From Liopterus haemorrhoidalis (Eukaryota; Arthropoda; Insecta; Coleoptera; Dytiscidae): a stretch of 64,000 bases of DNA. This document shows, one piece after another, positions 52,701 through 64,000 of the stretch (its first letter is position 1; the number at the start of each line of letters is the position of its first letter). Location of the stretch: positions 35,246,301 through 35,310,300 of the forward strand of contig OZ020622.1 of assembly GCA_963971575.1 (NCBI GenBank). Direction: 5' to 3'. The notes beneath the pieces are model-generated. The model searched no databases. It saw only the letters and a list, made by a program, of their open reading frames with translations, and was not told the DNA's origin. Both the position numbers and the translations under genes were made by a program.

Positions 52701-55700
52701 GTTTTGTGCTATTCTTCTTTACTGATATTTGAGTTGCTTGCACTACTCAATAATGCATATTTTCTCCCATGGATGATTTGACATTATGAAAGAAAAGTTC
52801 CCTTTCCGTACTGAGCCAATTTGTGAATGTTTGCCTGGTACGTTTTGTATGTTAAGTGCAGTCACTGGCGATACGTCCTTTTTTTTGACATTTACAGCAT
52901 TTTGGTGGAGCTTTCCTCTTTGTTTGCACCTAAGATTTTACAATTATTAGTTTTGTGCTATTCTTCTTTACTGATATTTGAGTTGCTTGCACTACTCAAT
53001 AATGCATATTTTCTCCTGTGGATGATTTTACATTATGAAAGAAAAGTTCCCTTTCCGTACTGAGCCAATTTGTGAATGTTTGCCTGGTACGTTTTGTATG
53101 TTAAGTGCAGTCACTGGCGATACGTCCGCTTTTTTGACATTTACAGCATTCTGGTGGAGCTTTCCTCTTTGTCTGCACCTAAGTTTTTACAATTATTAGT
53201 TTTGTGCTATTCTTCTTTACTGATATTTGAGTTGCTTGCACTACTCAATAATGCATATTTTCTCCCATGGATGATTTGACATTATGAAAGAAAAGTTCCC
53301 TTTCCGTACTGAGCCAATTTGTGAATGTTTGCCTGGTACGTTTTGTATGTTAAGTGCAGTCACTGGCGATACGTCCTTTTTTTTGACATTTACAGCATTT
53401 TGGTGGAGCTTTCCTCTTTGTTTGCACCTAAGATTTTACAATTATTAGTTTTGTGCTATTCTTCTTTACTGATATTTGAGTTGCTTGCACTACTCAATAA
53501 TGCATATTTTCTCCTGTGGATGATTTTACATTATGAAAGAAAAGTTCCCTTTCCGTACTGAGCCAATTTGTGAATGTTTGCCTGGTACGTTTTGTATGTT
53601 AAATGCAGTCACTGGCGATATGTCCGCTTTTTTGACATTTACAGCATTTTGGTGGAGCTTTCCTCTTTGTCTGCACCTAAGTTTTTACAATTATTAGTTT
53701 TGTGCTATTCTTCTTTACTGATATTTGAGTTGCTTGCACTACTCAATAATGCATATTTTCTCCTGTGGATGATTTTACATTGTGAAAGAAAAGTTCCCTT
53801 TCCGTACTGAGCCAATTTGTGAATGTTTGCCTGGTACGTTTTGTATGTTAAGTGCAGTCACTGGCGATACGTCCGCTTTTTTGACATTTACAGCATTCTG
53901 GTGGAGCTTTCCTCTTTGTCTGCACCTAAGTTTTTACAATTATTAGTTTTGTGCTATTCTTCTTTACTGATATTTGAGTTACTTGCACTACTCAATAATG
54001 CATATTTTCTCCTGTGGATGATTTTACATTATGAAAGAAAAGTTCCCTTTCCGTACTGAGCCAATTTGTGAATGTTTGCCTGGTACGTTTTGTATGTTAA
54101 ATGCAGTCACTGGTGATACGTCCGCTTTTTTGACATTTACAGCATTCTGGTGGAGCTTTCCTCTTTGTCTGCACCTAAGTTTTTACAATTATTAGTTTTG
54201 TGCTATTCTTCTTTACTGATATTTGAGTTGCTTGCACTACTCAATAATGCATATTTTCTCCTGTGGATGATTTTACATTATGAAAGAAAAGTTCCCTTTC
54301 CGTACTGAGCCAATTTGTGAATGTTTGCCTGGTGCGTTTTGTATGTTAAGTGCAGTCACTGGTGATACGTCCGCTTTTTTGACATTTACAGCATTCTGGT
54401 GGAGCTTTCCTCTTTGTCTGCACCTAAGTTTTTACAATTATTAGTTTTGTGCTATTCTTCTTTACTGATATTTGAGTTGCTTGCACTACTCAATAATGCA
54501 TATTTTCTCCTGTGGATGATTTTACATTATGAAAGAAAAGTTCCCTTTCCGTACTGAGCCAATTTGTGAATGTTTGCCTGGTACGTTTTGTATGTTAAGT
54601 GCAGTCACTGGCGATACGTCCGCTTTTTTGACATTTACAGCATTCTGGTGGAGCTTTCCTCTTTGTCTGCACCTAAGTTTTTACAATTATTAGTTTTGTG
54701 CTATTCTTCTTTACTGATATTTGAGTTGCTTGCACTACTCAATAATGCATATTTTCTCCCATGGATGATTTGACATTATGAAAGAAAAGTTCCCTTTCCG
54801 TACTGAGCCAATTTGTGAATGTTTGCCTGGTACGTTTTGTATGTTAAGTGCAGTCACTGGCGATACGTCCGCTTTTTTGACATTTACAGCATTCTGGTGG
54901 AGCTTTCCTCTTTGTCTGCACCTAAGTTTTTACAATTATTAGTTTTGTGCTATTCTTCTTTACTGATATTTGAGTTGCTTGCACTACTCAATAATGCATA
55001 TTTTCTCCCATGGATGATTTGACATTATGAAAGAAAAGTTCCCTTTCCGTACTGAGCCAATTTGTGAATGTTTGCCTGGTACGTTTTGTATGTTAAGTGC
55101 AGTCACTGGCGATACGTCCTTTTTTTTGACATTTACAGCATTTTGGTGGAGCTTTCCTCTTTGTTTGCACCTAAGATTTTACGATTATTAGTTTTGTGCT
55201 ATTCTTCTTTACTGATATTTGAGTTGCTTGCACTACTCAATAATGCATATTTTCTCCTGTGGATGATTTTACATTGTGAAAGAAAAGTTCCCTTTCCGTA
55301 CTGAGCCAATTTGTGAATGTTTGCCTGGTACGTTTTGTATGTTAAGTGCAGTCACTGGCGATATGTCCGCTTTTTTGACATTTACAGCATTCTGGTGGAG
55401 CTTTCCTCTTTGTCTGCACCTAAGTTTTTACAATTATTAGTTTTGTGCTATTCTTCTTTACTGATATTTGAGTTGCTTGCACTACTCAATAATGCATATT
55501 TTCTCCTGTGGATGATTTTACATTATGAAAGAAAAGTTCCCTTTCCGTACTGAGCCAATTTGTGAATGTTTGCCTGGTACGTTTTGTATGTTAAATGCAG
55601 TCACTGGCGATATGTCCGCTTTTTTGACATTTACAGCATTTTGGTGGAGCTTTCCTCTTTGTCTGCACCTAAGTTTTTACAATTATTAGTTTTGTGCTAT

Positions 55701-58577
55701 TCTTCTTTACTGATATTTGAGTTGCTTACACTACTCAATAATGCATATTTTCTCCTGTGGATGATTTTACATTGTGAAAGAAAAGTTCCCTTTCCGTACT
55801 GAGCCAATTTGTGAATGTTTGCCTGGTACGTTTTGTATGTTAAGTGCAGTCACTGGCGATACGTCCGCTTTTTTGACATTTACAGCATTCTGGTGGAGCT
55901 TTCCTCTTTGTCTGCACCTAAGTTTTTACAATTATTAGTTTTGTGCTATTCTTCTTTACTGATATTTGAGTTGCTTGCACTACTCAATAATGCATATTTT
56001 CTCCTGTGGATGATTTTACATTATGAAAGAAAAGTTCCCTTTCCGTACTGAGCCAATTTGTGAATGTTTGCCTGGTACGTTTTGTATGTTAAGTGCAGTC
56101 ACTGGCGATACGTCCGCTTTTTTGACATTTACAGCATTCTGGTGGAGCTTTCCTCTTTGTCTGCACCTAAGTTTTTACAATTATTAGTTTTGTGCTATTC
56201 TTCTTTACTGATATTTGAGTTGCTTGCACTACTCAATAATGCATATTTTCTCCTGTGGATGATTTTACATTATGAAAGAAAAGTTCCCTTTCCGTACTGA
56301 GCCAATTTGTGAATGTTTGCCTGGTACGTTTTGTATGTTAAATGCAGTCACTGGTGATACGTCCGCTTTTTTGACATTTACAGCATTCTGGTGGAGCTTT
56401 CCTCTTTGTCTGCACCCAAGTTTTTACAATTATTAGTTTTGTGCTATTCTTCTTTACTGATATTTGAGTTGCTTGCACTACTCAATAATGCATATTTTCT
56501 CCTGTGGATGATTTTACATTATGAAAGAAAAGTTCCCTTTCCGTACTGAGCCAATTTGTGAATGTTTGCCTGGTGCGTTTTGTATGTTAAGTGCAGTCAC
56601 TGGTGATACGTCCGCTTTTTTGACATTTACAGCATTCTGGTGGAGCTTTCCTCTTTGTCTGCACCTAAGTTTTTACAATTATTAGTTTTGTGCTATTCTT
56701 CTTTACTGATATTTGAGTTGCTTGCACTACTCAATAATGCATATTTTCTCCCGTGGATGATTTTACATTGTGAAAGAAAAGTTCCCTTTCCGTACTGAGC
56801 CAATTTGTGAATGTTTGCCTGGTACGTTTTGTATGTTAAGTGCAGTCACTGGCGATACGTCCTTTTTTTTGACATTTACAGCATTTTGGTGGAGCTTTCC
56901 TCTTTGTTTGCACCTAAGATTTTACAATTATTAGTTTTGTGCTATTCTTCTTTACTGATATTTGAGTTGCTTGCACTACTCAATAATGCATATTTTCTCC
57001 TGTGGATGATTTTACATTATGAAAGAAAAGTTCCCTTTCCGTACTGAGCCAATTTGTGAATGTTTGCCTGGTACGTTTTGTATGTTAAATGCAGTCACTG
57101 GCGATATGTCCGCTTTTTTGACATTTACAGCATTTTGGTGGAGCTTTCCTCTTTGTCTGCACCTAAGTTTTTACAATTATTAGTTTTGTGCTATTCTTCT
57201 TTACTGATATTTGAGTTGCTTGCACTACTCAATAATGCATATTTTCTCCTGTGGATGATTTTACATTGTGAAAGAAAAGTTCCCTTTCCGTACTGAGCCA
57301 ATTTGTGAATGTTTGCCTGGTACGTTTTGTATGTTAAGTGCAGTCACTGGCGATACGTCCGCTTTTTTGACATTTACAGCATTCTGGTGGAGCTTTCCTC
57401 TTTGTCTGCACCTAAGTTTTTACAATTATTAGTTTTGTGCTATTCTTCTTTACTGATATTTGAGTTGCTTGCACTACTCAATAATGCATATTTTTTGCTG
57501 TGGATGATTTTACATTATGAAAGAAAAGTTCCCTTTCCGTACTGAGCCAATTTGTGAATGTTTGCCTGGTACGTTTTGTATGTTAAGTGCAGTCACTGGC
57601 GATACGTCCTTTTTTTTGACATTTACAGCATTTTGGTGGAGCTTTCCTCTTTGTCTGCACCTAAGTTTTTACAATTATTAGTTTTGTGCTATTCTTCTTT
57701 ACTGATATTTGAGTTGCTTGCACTACTCAATAATGCATATTTTCTCCTGTGGATGATTTTACATTGTGAAAAAAAAGTTCCCTTTCCGTACTGAGCCAAT
57801 TTGTGAATGTTTGCCTGGTACGTTTTGTATGTTAAGTGCAGTCACTGGCGATACGTCCGCTTTTTTGACATTTACAGCATTCTGGTGGAGCTTTCCTCTT
57901 TGTCTGCACCTAAGTTTTTACAATTATTAGTTTTGTGCTATTCTTCTTTACTGATATTTGAGTTGCTTGCACTACTCAATAATGCATATTTTCTCCTGTG
58001 GATGATTTTACATTATGAAAGAAAAGTTCCCTTTCCGTACTGAGCCAATTTGTGAATGTTTGCCTGGTACGTTTTGTATGTTAAGTGCAGTCACTGGCGA
58101 TACGTCCGCTTTTTTGACATTTACAGCATTCTGGTGGAGCTTTCCTCTTTGTCTGCACCTAAGTTTTTACAATTATTAGTTTTGTGCTATTCTTCTTTAC
58201 TGATATTTGAGTTGCTTGCACTACTCAATAATGCATATTTTCTCCTGTGGATGATTTTACATTATGAAAGAAAAGTTCCCTTTCCGTACTGAGCCAATTT
58301 GTGAATGTTTGCCTGGTACGTTTTGTATGTTAAGTGCAGTCACTGGCGATACGTCCGCTTTTTTGACATTTACAGCATTCTGGTGGAGCTTTCCTCTTTG
58401 TCTGCACCTAAGTTTTTACAATTATTAGTTTTGTGCTATTCATCTTTACTGATATTTGAGTTGCTTGCACTACCCAGTATTGCAAATTTTGTCCTGTGGA
58501 TGGTTTTACTTTATTAAAGGAAAGATCCATTTCCGTACTGAGACAATTTGTGATTGTTTTTCTGGTACGTCTTGTAC
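43771..58577. repeat. 249-bp satellite array, ~59 monomers
   Basis: A 249-bp monomer repeats head to tail for about 14.8 kb. Core monomers are ~97-99% alike by eye; the first three or four (43.77-44.6 kb) and the last (58.44-58.58 kb) are clearly diverged. Diagnostic variants recur at multiples of 249 bp, with 7-monomer (1743 bp) and 9-monomer (2241 bp) spacings. On the minus strand the oldest-looking monomers retain a zinc-knuckle-like coding trace, KCYKC...KSGNIARDCTG, with stops. Because 249 is 83 codons, frames carry over from monomer to monomer. Confidence 0.98.
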
Positions 58578-58578
58578 T

Positions 58579-60895
58579 TTCTGGTGCTTTTTGTATCGCG
58601 TGAGTAATGTGTTGTCTAAATGTTAGTGTTTTGTCAAGATGCACTCCAAGGTACTTGACTGTGTTAGTGGCTGCAGGAAGTGTTTTGTGGTTGTATATGT
58701 TTAGCGGTGTGAATACTTTTGTGTTAGTAAATTTACGTGTAAAGATGATGGATTCAGTCTTCGTTGATTTTAATTTTCCATAAGTCCCAGTATTTTTGTA
58801 AGTCCATAAGGTGGTATTGTATCTGTTTGTAAGCCACTATTGCGCTGAATGAGTGGGCATAAATCGCCGTATCATCAGCGAATAGGGCAGTCTTAGTCTT
58901 GGGGTAGGTGGGAATGTCATTGATGAACAGTGTGAATAATTTCGGACCTAGGACACTGCCCTGGGGGATACCCGCGGGTATGGGTCGCGGGGTGGAAAGG
59001 GAGTTGTTAATTTTGACTCTAAAGGAACGTCCAGTGAAATATGAATGAAGGAGTTTAACTATTGTTGGAGGGAAGCCGTACGGAACAAGTTTGTATAGCA
59101 GTCCTGTTATCCATACCTTGTCGAACGCTCGTTCAACATCTAACAGGACCATCGCAGTGGCTTTATTGTGATTGACCTGGTCCATCACGTCGGTCACTAT
59201 TCTAACAACTTGCTGTACGGTATTGTGCTTGGAACGGAAGCCGAACTGGTGTGGTATAGTGATGTTGTTTTTAGTGTCATGTTTGAGTAATCTGTCGTAT
59301 ATGATTTTCTCTGTGATCTTAGAGAGTGTGTTAAGGAGGCTTATGGGTCGGTAATTAGTAGGGTCTTTGTGATCTTTTTTGGGTTTGGGTATGGGGATGA
59401 CTGTAGCAACTTTTCAGATGGTTGGGAAATGTTGCAACGTTATTATAGCGTCGATTATATACATAAGTTGTACTACAGCCTTTCTGGATAGGTTCTTGAT
59501 TATTTTATTTTCTATGGAGTCAGGGCCTGGTGCTTTGTTATTAGGAAGAGTTTTGATAATTTCTATTAGTTCTGTGGGAGAGGTAAGGAGCTCTATGTGT
59601 TTATGTTTAGTAATGTGATGGGGGGTGTTCAAGTAATCTTGTGTAGTATTAATAATGTGTTGTTGTTCAGGTGTGATGTTTGTGTCTATGTTGTGCGCTC
59701 TTTCAAAGGCTTCTGCAATAGCTTCTGCCTTTTCGGAGTCTGTAATATGTGAAATGTTATTGTACGTAAGTGTAGGTATAGGTACGTTCGGCTTTTTGAG
59801 TAAGCGGGTTTGTTGCCATAGGGAATTATCCATAGGATTGAGGGTGGCAATTTTGTTATGGAAGCAGTTGTTTTTGTGTATCTGAAGTTGTGTTCTTATT
59901 TGTGTATTTAAGTAATTCATGTTGTTTCTGTATTGTGGGTCTTGTGTTCTTTGCCACTGTCTACGTACTGAGTTGCGTAGTGTAATTTTGTGAATAATGT
60001 CTTGTGGTATTTTGTCGATGCGAGTGTTGATTGTTATAGTGCGGGAGTGCTTGTGTTTGGCAGTGTTAATTGCTTGTGTGAATGTGTGGACCTCATCTTC
60101 AAGTTGTCGAGTGGTAGTAATATTATTGTTTAGTCCTAATAGTTTGTCGAGAGTCTGTCTGAATTTTTCCCAATCAGTGTTTTTGTATGAAGTGACTTTG
60201 CGTGTTATGTTTTCTCTGTGTTGATTGTTTAAGGTGAAGAAAATGGGGTCATGATCAGAGCTGAGGTCGTGTAGGGTGGTGGGGTCAGTGATGTAGGTAA
60301 TATTTTTGTTGAGGATGATGTCAATAGTTGAGGGTGAAGAGCCGTTTGAGGGGAAGTGTGTAGCTTTGTCTGGAGCCATGAGGATGGCGTTGTGGTTTTG
60401 TGTGTAAGTGAGTACTGTGTGTCCGTTAGTGTTATTAGTGCGGTTGCAGCCCCAGGTGATGTGCCTGGCATTTAGGTCACCTACTATAATTATCTTGTTC
60501 GGAGTCAGTAAAGTGTCAATGTCATTTTGTGTTAATTTATTTGAGGGTCTGTTGTATGCAGCTACGATATGTGTTTTGTCAGTGAGTACGAGTACTATTG
60601 TCTCTAAGGTGGTGTGTGGAGTCAATTTAATAGTGTGTGGAATGTCATTTTTTACAAGCACTGCGACGCCTCCAGCCGCATGCTTGTCGTTGTCATCAGC
60701 GTCTACTGGTCTGTCAAGTCTGTGAGCTGTGTAATTTTTAATGTTAAAGCTGTCGGTAGGTTTAAGTCTGGTCTCATTAAGTAATAGTATGTCTATGTGG
60801 TTTGTGTGAATAAAGTGTGTGATTTCATTTGTTTTGTTTTTTAGAGTGTTAGCGTTCCATGAGCAGATAGTAAGATTATATGTCATAATTGTCAA
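58579..60895 (-). pseudogene. Jockey-type LINE ORF2: endonuclease and RT, one stop, one frameshift
   Basis: From the ATG at 60895 the frame encodes an APE-type endonuclease (CSWNANTLKNKTNEI; LLLNETRLKPTD with catalytic Glu; VGDLNARHITWGC; LSSDHDPIFF) and enters the RT (NNKAPGPDSIENKIIKNL). A single TGA at 59414-59416, where the family has Trp (PTI*KVATVIPIPKP), interrupts it. RT continues open through NYRPISLLNTLSK, AFDKVW, IPAGIPQGSVLGPKLFTLFI and the catalytic LFADDTAIYA, to a frameshift at ~58754, then KYLGVHLDKTLTFRQHITHA. The C-terminus is lost at the satellite. ORF2 starts inside the last codons of ORF1 (20-bp overlap), suggesting coupled translation. Confidence 0.92.
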
Positions 60896-61526
60896 TTGTG
60901 GTAGAGCATTGCATAAATGTGTTAAATTTGTCTTGTTTAGTGTTACATTTACTAAGTATATGGTTTAGGTCTCTTACCGCTGCCAACATACCTGTTAAGT
61001 TTACTTGAGAATTTAGATTTTTAAGTTCGGTGAATATATCATTAATATTGGGGTCTGCTTCATATTGCGGTGGGGTATTGCTGATGGTGGGCCTTCTGTT
61101 GTGGTGGAGGGGTGGGAAGTCCTCGGTTAGGTTGTATTTAGTTGCTGTGTTGTGGGTCGGGTGGTTTCCATACTGATGCTGGGACTGCTGGTGTAGTGGT
61201 TGTCTTGGTGCTGATTGTTGTGTGGCTGGAGTTCTCTGCCAGGCGTTAGTTGTAGGAGCTGGTGCTGGTTGGTACCTCTGAGGTGGGGTCGGTGGCTGGC
61301 GCCTTAAAATATTTTTGTTTTTTAAATTGTTTATGCGTGCTACATACCTCGGGCACTCGGTAGAGTTAGCCGTATGCGGTCCGTCACAGTTTATGCATTT
61401 AACCTCTGCTCCAGGTTCTAACTTGCATTCTTTGGTCCAATATTCTCCAGCGCATTTAAGGCATTTAGGGTTGATATAACAATTACTTGTTGCGTGCCCC
61501 CACGCTTGACATCTATGACACTGTAT
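60876..61526 (-). pseudogene. Jockey-type LINE ORF1 C-terminal part
   Basis: Three CCHC knuckles (CHRCQAWGHATSNC, CLKCAGEYWTKEC, CINCDGPHTANSTEC) are followed by a Pro/Gln-rich linker (QRYQPAPAPTTNAWQRTPAT) and a short conserved tail (NLNSQVNLTGMLAAVRDLNH) ending at 60876. It is cut at 61526 by E3; the N-terminal half resumes at 63208. The tail matches the ORF1 at 35.5 kb (QIVNLKGMLHAVRDL). Confidence 0.9.
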
Positions 61527-61942
61527 TGTCACGGGGGGGAACCCTCGGAAAAGTTCCGCAGGTACACCCGCAGGAGGACGAGACAGCGGTAGTGCAAAAC
61601 CGTCTCGGTGATGTCCTCACTCGTGCGCACTTTACCCTAACTAGCTCAGTCGCGGGTTCTTCCACTATGCGGCTCGGTGTGAAGCACCGGTCAAACTTAA
61701 GCGCTCTGAAAAGTAATGATGACGAAGGTGTTGATGAAGATAAAATGCGTGTTGATGTTAGATGAGATTTATTACACAAATTAGAAAATAGAAAAATGAA
61801 ATACAAATAGCCAGGTAAACGGATTACCGGCGCGTAAATAAACAATGGTGAAAAACATGAGTGACAAGCATAAACAAAACAGACAATGAAATATGAAAAA
61901 CAATAGAGTATAACAAAGCGAGTTGAACAATGAGAAAATGAG

Positions 61943-62368
61943 TCAGAAACTCAGACGTTTGCGGGACGTCTGAGGTAAAGACTGAAGATGAGGATTGAGA
62001 GGGGAAAAGGAGAAGTTGGAAGCCGGCGAGGCGATAGGTGTCGCCGCGTGTCTTCGCGTCTTCTTTTGTTTGGGCGTCTCGGCGCCGAACAGTTCTACGA
62101 AGAGCTGTTGGATCTTCCGTCGTGTAGTTGTTGCGACGCTGGACGTTGTTGTTGATGCGGCTCGTACAGAGGCCGACGAAAATGTTAGTTGGTACGGTGT
62201 TGACGGCGTTAGGCGGTACACCGTCCGACAAAGCGTAGGAGGCGTCCTCGGCGGTGAAAATAGTGATGGAGGCCGAATGGAAGTCTCTGGTGGTGGGTAT
62301 TGGTCGGTGGTGACCCGTTCCCACGGTATCTTCACGAGGAGCCGATAATTTGGAGGTGCGAAAAGCAC
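61943..62368 (-). CDS. E-family protein (E3), C-terminal part or short form
   Basis: The 141-codon frame begins in MLFAPPNY, matching the LFAP block of E1 and E2; the same frame is open for some codons upstream (PNAPTPAVATPIEPV) without ATG, so the N-terminal ARRRGK region seen in E1 and E2 has been lost or replaced. It has a Pro/Thr/Ser-rich middle, the shared QQLFVELFGAETP motif and ends SLPQTSRKRLSF, matching the C-terminus of E2 (ARRRLDF). Function unknown. Confidence 0.6.
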   Translation of the reverse strand: MLFAPPNYRLLVKIPWERVTTDQYPPPETSIRPPSLFSPPRTPPTLCRTVYRLTPSTPYQLTFSSASVRAASTTTSSVATTTRRKIQQLFVELFGAETPKQKKTRRHAATPIASPASNFSFSPLNPHLQSLPQTSRKRLSF

Positions 62369-62389
62369 CGGTTCGATCGGCGTAGCGAC

Positions 62390-62620
62390 GGCGGGCGTCG
62401 GGGCGTTGGGACGTCGGGCGTCGATTTTATGTTAGACGTCGTTCTGGATTGACGGCGGGCGTCTCTGTGGGTGGACGGCAGGCGTCGCTGTGTTTGGACG
62501 GCGGGCGTCGATGTAGTAGGCGTTACGCTGGGTAGCGTCGGGACGGCGAGCGTCGTGTTGGTTGAGCGTCGGAGCGGTAGACTTCTACGAAGCGTCGCGA
62601 CGGCGGGTTTTGAAATGTTA
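62390..62620 (-). repeat. E3 leader minisatellite
   Basis: Imperfect repeats of GACGGCGGGCGTCG and GACGTCGGGCGTCG between the TATA box and the ORF. Many units are themselves near-palindromic. Confidence 0.7.
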
Positions 62621-62944
62621 AAAGGATACGAGGTCGGTTGAAATGAAGTTAAAGTTTGCGTCGTCGAAATGATTCTAAGTTGAGTAAAAATAACAAAAAT
62701 GATTCTAAGTTGAATAAAAATAACAAAAATGATTCTAAGTTATTTATATTTTGAAAAAAACGGCAAACACATTTACAAAAACATACACAAAATAAATACA
62801 AGTCCCAGAATCGAGACACAATAACAGTTTTCGGCGTAAAGCCAGAGGCAAAGAGCCTATTGATGATTTCGGCGTAGAGCCAGAGGCAAATAGACTATTG
62901 ATGAGGTGAGCTTGTGAGAAACTGACGTTTGATTGAAAATCACT

Positions 62945-63002
62945 CGTCTTTTATACGATTTTGAGGATTTGGTATGGAAAGGGAAAGTTTTGTGATTGGT
63001 CT
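62945..63002 (-). promoter_or_regulatory. E3 promoter: CCAAT-like and TATA boxes
   Basis: On the minus strand CCAATCAC (about 62994-63001) is followed by CGTATAAAAGACG (about 62945-62957), the same arrangement as in E1 and E2. Confidence 0.65.
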
Positions 63003-63207
63003 TTGAAAATGTAGTAGGGTAGCGGAATGCGCAGTTCAAAGTGCGCAATTCGCGGTAAAGACCGTGAATTACGCGGAATAAAGTAGATCCGCGGGTCTCA
63101 ATCGATGGCGCGAATCATGACGATTCCAACGATAGGTGATAGTGTGGGGTGGGAGGCACCCCACACGAGATATCGCGAGAAGCGCGAAATATCTCCTGCA
63201 ACAGTAT

Positions 63208-64000
63208 GATGCCTTTTTTGTTAATATGCCTTTCCCATTTTATTTTAGTATAGAGTACATACTTGATTTTTTCTGATATATTCTCCAGTGTTACGTTTTT
63301 GGGTGTTATCACCAAGTATAGTGGTCTATACTTGGTGTGCATATAATGAACCATGACGACTTGTAGTCCCTGTTCGATGAGGGCTGATTTAACCTCATCT
63401 TTTGTTGCTTCGCAATCCAGTCCCTTCATTACGAAGCCATTGGTTTGGTCTGATTTGGATGTATAAGTGAAATGTTGAATAGCATCACTCCTCATGGCTT
63501 CTAGTATTTTTGATCTGGCAACGTGTTCGCTTAAATGGATATAAGTGTGTTCAGGTGAGTAGCTTAGGTGAAACTTCTTACCTGCATGTGATTTGATGAA
63601 AGATATGAATTTGTTGTAATCACTTGGTCTACCAACTAGTGATATTGGTGGTAGTTTGTATCGATCCCTAGGGTCCTCTGGGGCATGCTGGTTAATATCA
63701 TCTTTGATTAGTGGTGAAAATGAGTTACTTGTACTGACTGTGGCTGTGACTTCCATAGCTGCGATTTTAGGTGTGGGTGATCTAATAGTTGTTATCGTAC
63801 GTGGCCTCTTCCTCGGCGGGACTACGGTGTAAATCCAGTTTGATTTGATACATCTTTATTTTCGGAATTATTATTTATGTTTGTATTTTCAGGTTGAGTT
63901 GTCAGAGTGCTGTCATTGGATGTTTCACTAAAATTATTAAAATTGTTATTTTCGGTATCACTAACATACTTTTCAGAGTAGTCGGAGTCTGCTTCGGGGG
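63208..64000 (-). pseudogene. Jockey-type LINE ORF1 N-terminal part, runs off the window
   Basis: The minus strand gives an Asn/Ser/Glu-rich leader (64000-63840), a frameshift near 63840, a nuclear-localisation-like PPRKRPRT, then from 63756 the domain preceding the zinc knuckles (KLPPISLVGRPSDYNKFISF; VMKGLDCEATKDEVKSALIE; YRPLYLVITPKN; IKWERHINKKG). It is split from its C-terminal half by E3. Confidence 0.88.

Larger units (their letters stand above)
61527..63203 (-). mobile_element. E3: LTR-like element with its own ORF, GTAT duplication
   Basis: The 1677-bp unit starts TGTCACGGGG and ends CTCCTGCAACA on the plus strand, flanked by GTAT at 61523-61526 and 63204-63207. Its insertion is proven because it splits LINE ORF1 between INKKGI and QCHRCQ; removing it and one GTAT restores the frame. 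On the minus strand it has CCAATCAC (~62996), GTATAAAAG (~62950), a GACGGCGGGCGTCG-type leader minisatellite and an Arg/Pro-rich ORF. Confidence 0.9.

Noticed and set aside
44858..58517. About forty 67-78-codon plus-strand frames, one per satellite monomer, predicting hydrophobic peptides
   Set aside because: They arise because one open frame in a 249-bp monomer is copied with the satellite. Differences between monomers are mostly amino-acid changing and many monomers are closed. No promoter or start context is repeated.
43771..58577. CRISPR-like array
   Set aside because: Repeats are contiguous 249-bp units with no unique spacers, in eukaryotic DNA with LINEs on both sides.

Overview
This window looks like repeat-dense, AT-rich nuclear DNA from an animal, most likely an insect or other arthropod. 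The evidence is the mix of element families: spliced PIF/Harbinger genes, Penelope-like elements with GIY-YIG endonucleases, Jockey- and R1/LOA-type LINEs, Ty3/Gypsy elements, piggyBac, hAT, Tc1/mariner, pogo and Helitron pieces, plus relics resembling envelope glycoproteins. I recognise no ordinary host gene, rRNA or tRNA. The species cannot be named from the sequence.

Layout. 1-4263: three tandem copies of a ~1157-bp composite (LINE RNase H end + Tc1/mariner piece + hAT transposase piece); the third copy is interrupted by a 1.1-kb piggyBac derivative with TTAA duplications. 4263-14271: a ~10-kb block bounded by ~28-bp inverted repeats and near-perfect 8-bp duplications, sitting in the hAT coding sequence. 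It holds a decayed chuvirus-like glycoprotein gene, a LINE tail, a complete but RT-deleted Gypsy element with identical LTRs, and a tandem Penelope-like element. 14.2-18.7 kb: start of the hAT transposase, an envelope-like N-terminus, a truncated and a complete TGTTAC...GTAACA element (E0, E1), and a perfect hairpin. 18.9-25.2 kb: a second Penelope relic and a two-gene PIF/Harbinger element inserted in Penelope termini. 25.2-32.8 kb: LINE, hAT MITE, an unclassified repeat, and a piggyBac element carrying a second RT-deleted Gypsy element in its C-terminal codons; then a Helitron helicase piece. 33-35.3 kb: element E2. 35.3-39.5 kb: a Jockey LINE with a triplicated ORF1 segment, then a pogo piece. 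39.6-43.4 kb: unclassified repeats and LINE tails. 43.8-58.6 kb: ~59 copies of a 249-bp satellite, apparently inside the 3' part of a Jockey LINE whose ORF2 and ORF1 run to the window end; ORF1 is split by element E3.

The most unusual signal is the E family (E0-E3). Three complete copies begin TGT and end ACA, carry 4-bp target duplications (TACT, ACCT, GTAT), have CCAAT/TATA-type promoters and polyadenylation signals, and each holds an Arg/Pro-rich ORF with shared motifs at similar places despite strong overall divergence. They read as solo LTRs that themselves encode a protein. Second is the 249-bp array, which shows higher-order periods, diverged edges and a relic zinc-knuckle coding frame on the minus strand. 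Third is the exact coincidence between the breakpoint of the 1157-bp triplication and the insertion site of the 10-kb inverted-repeat block.
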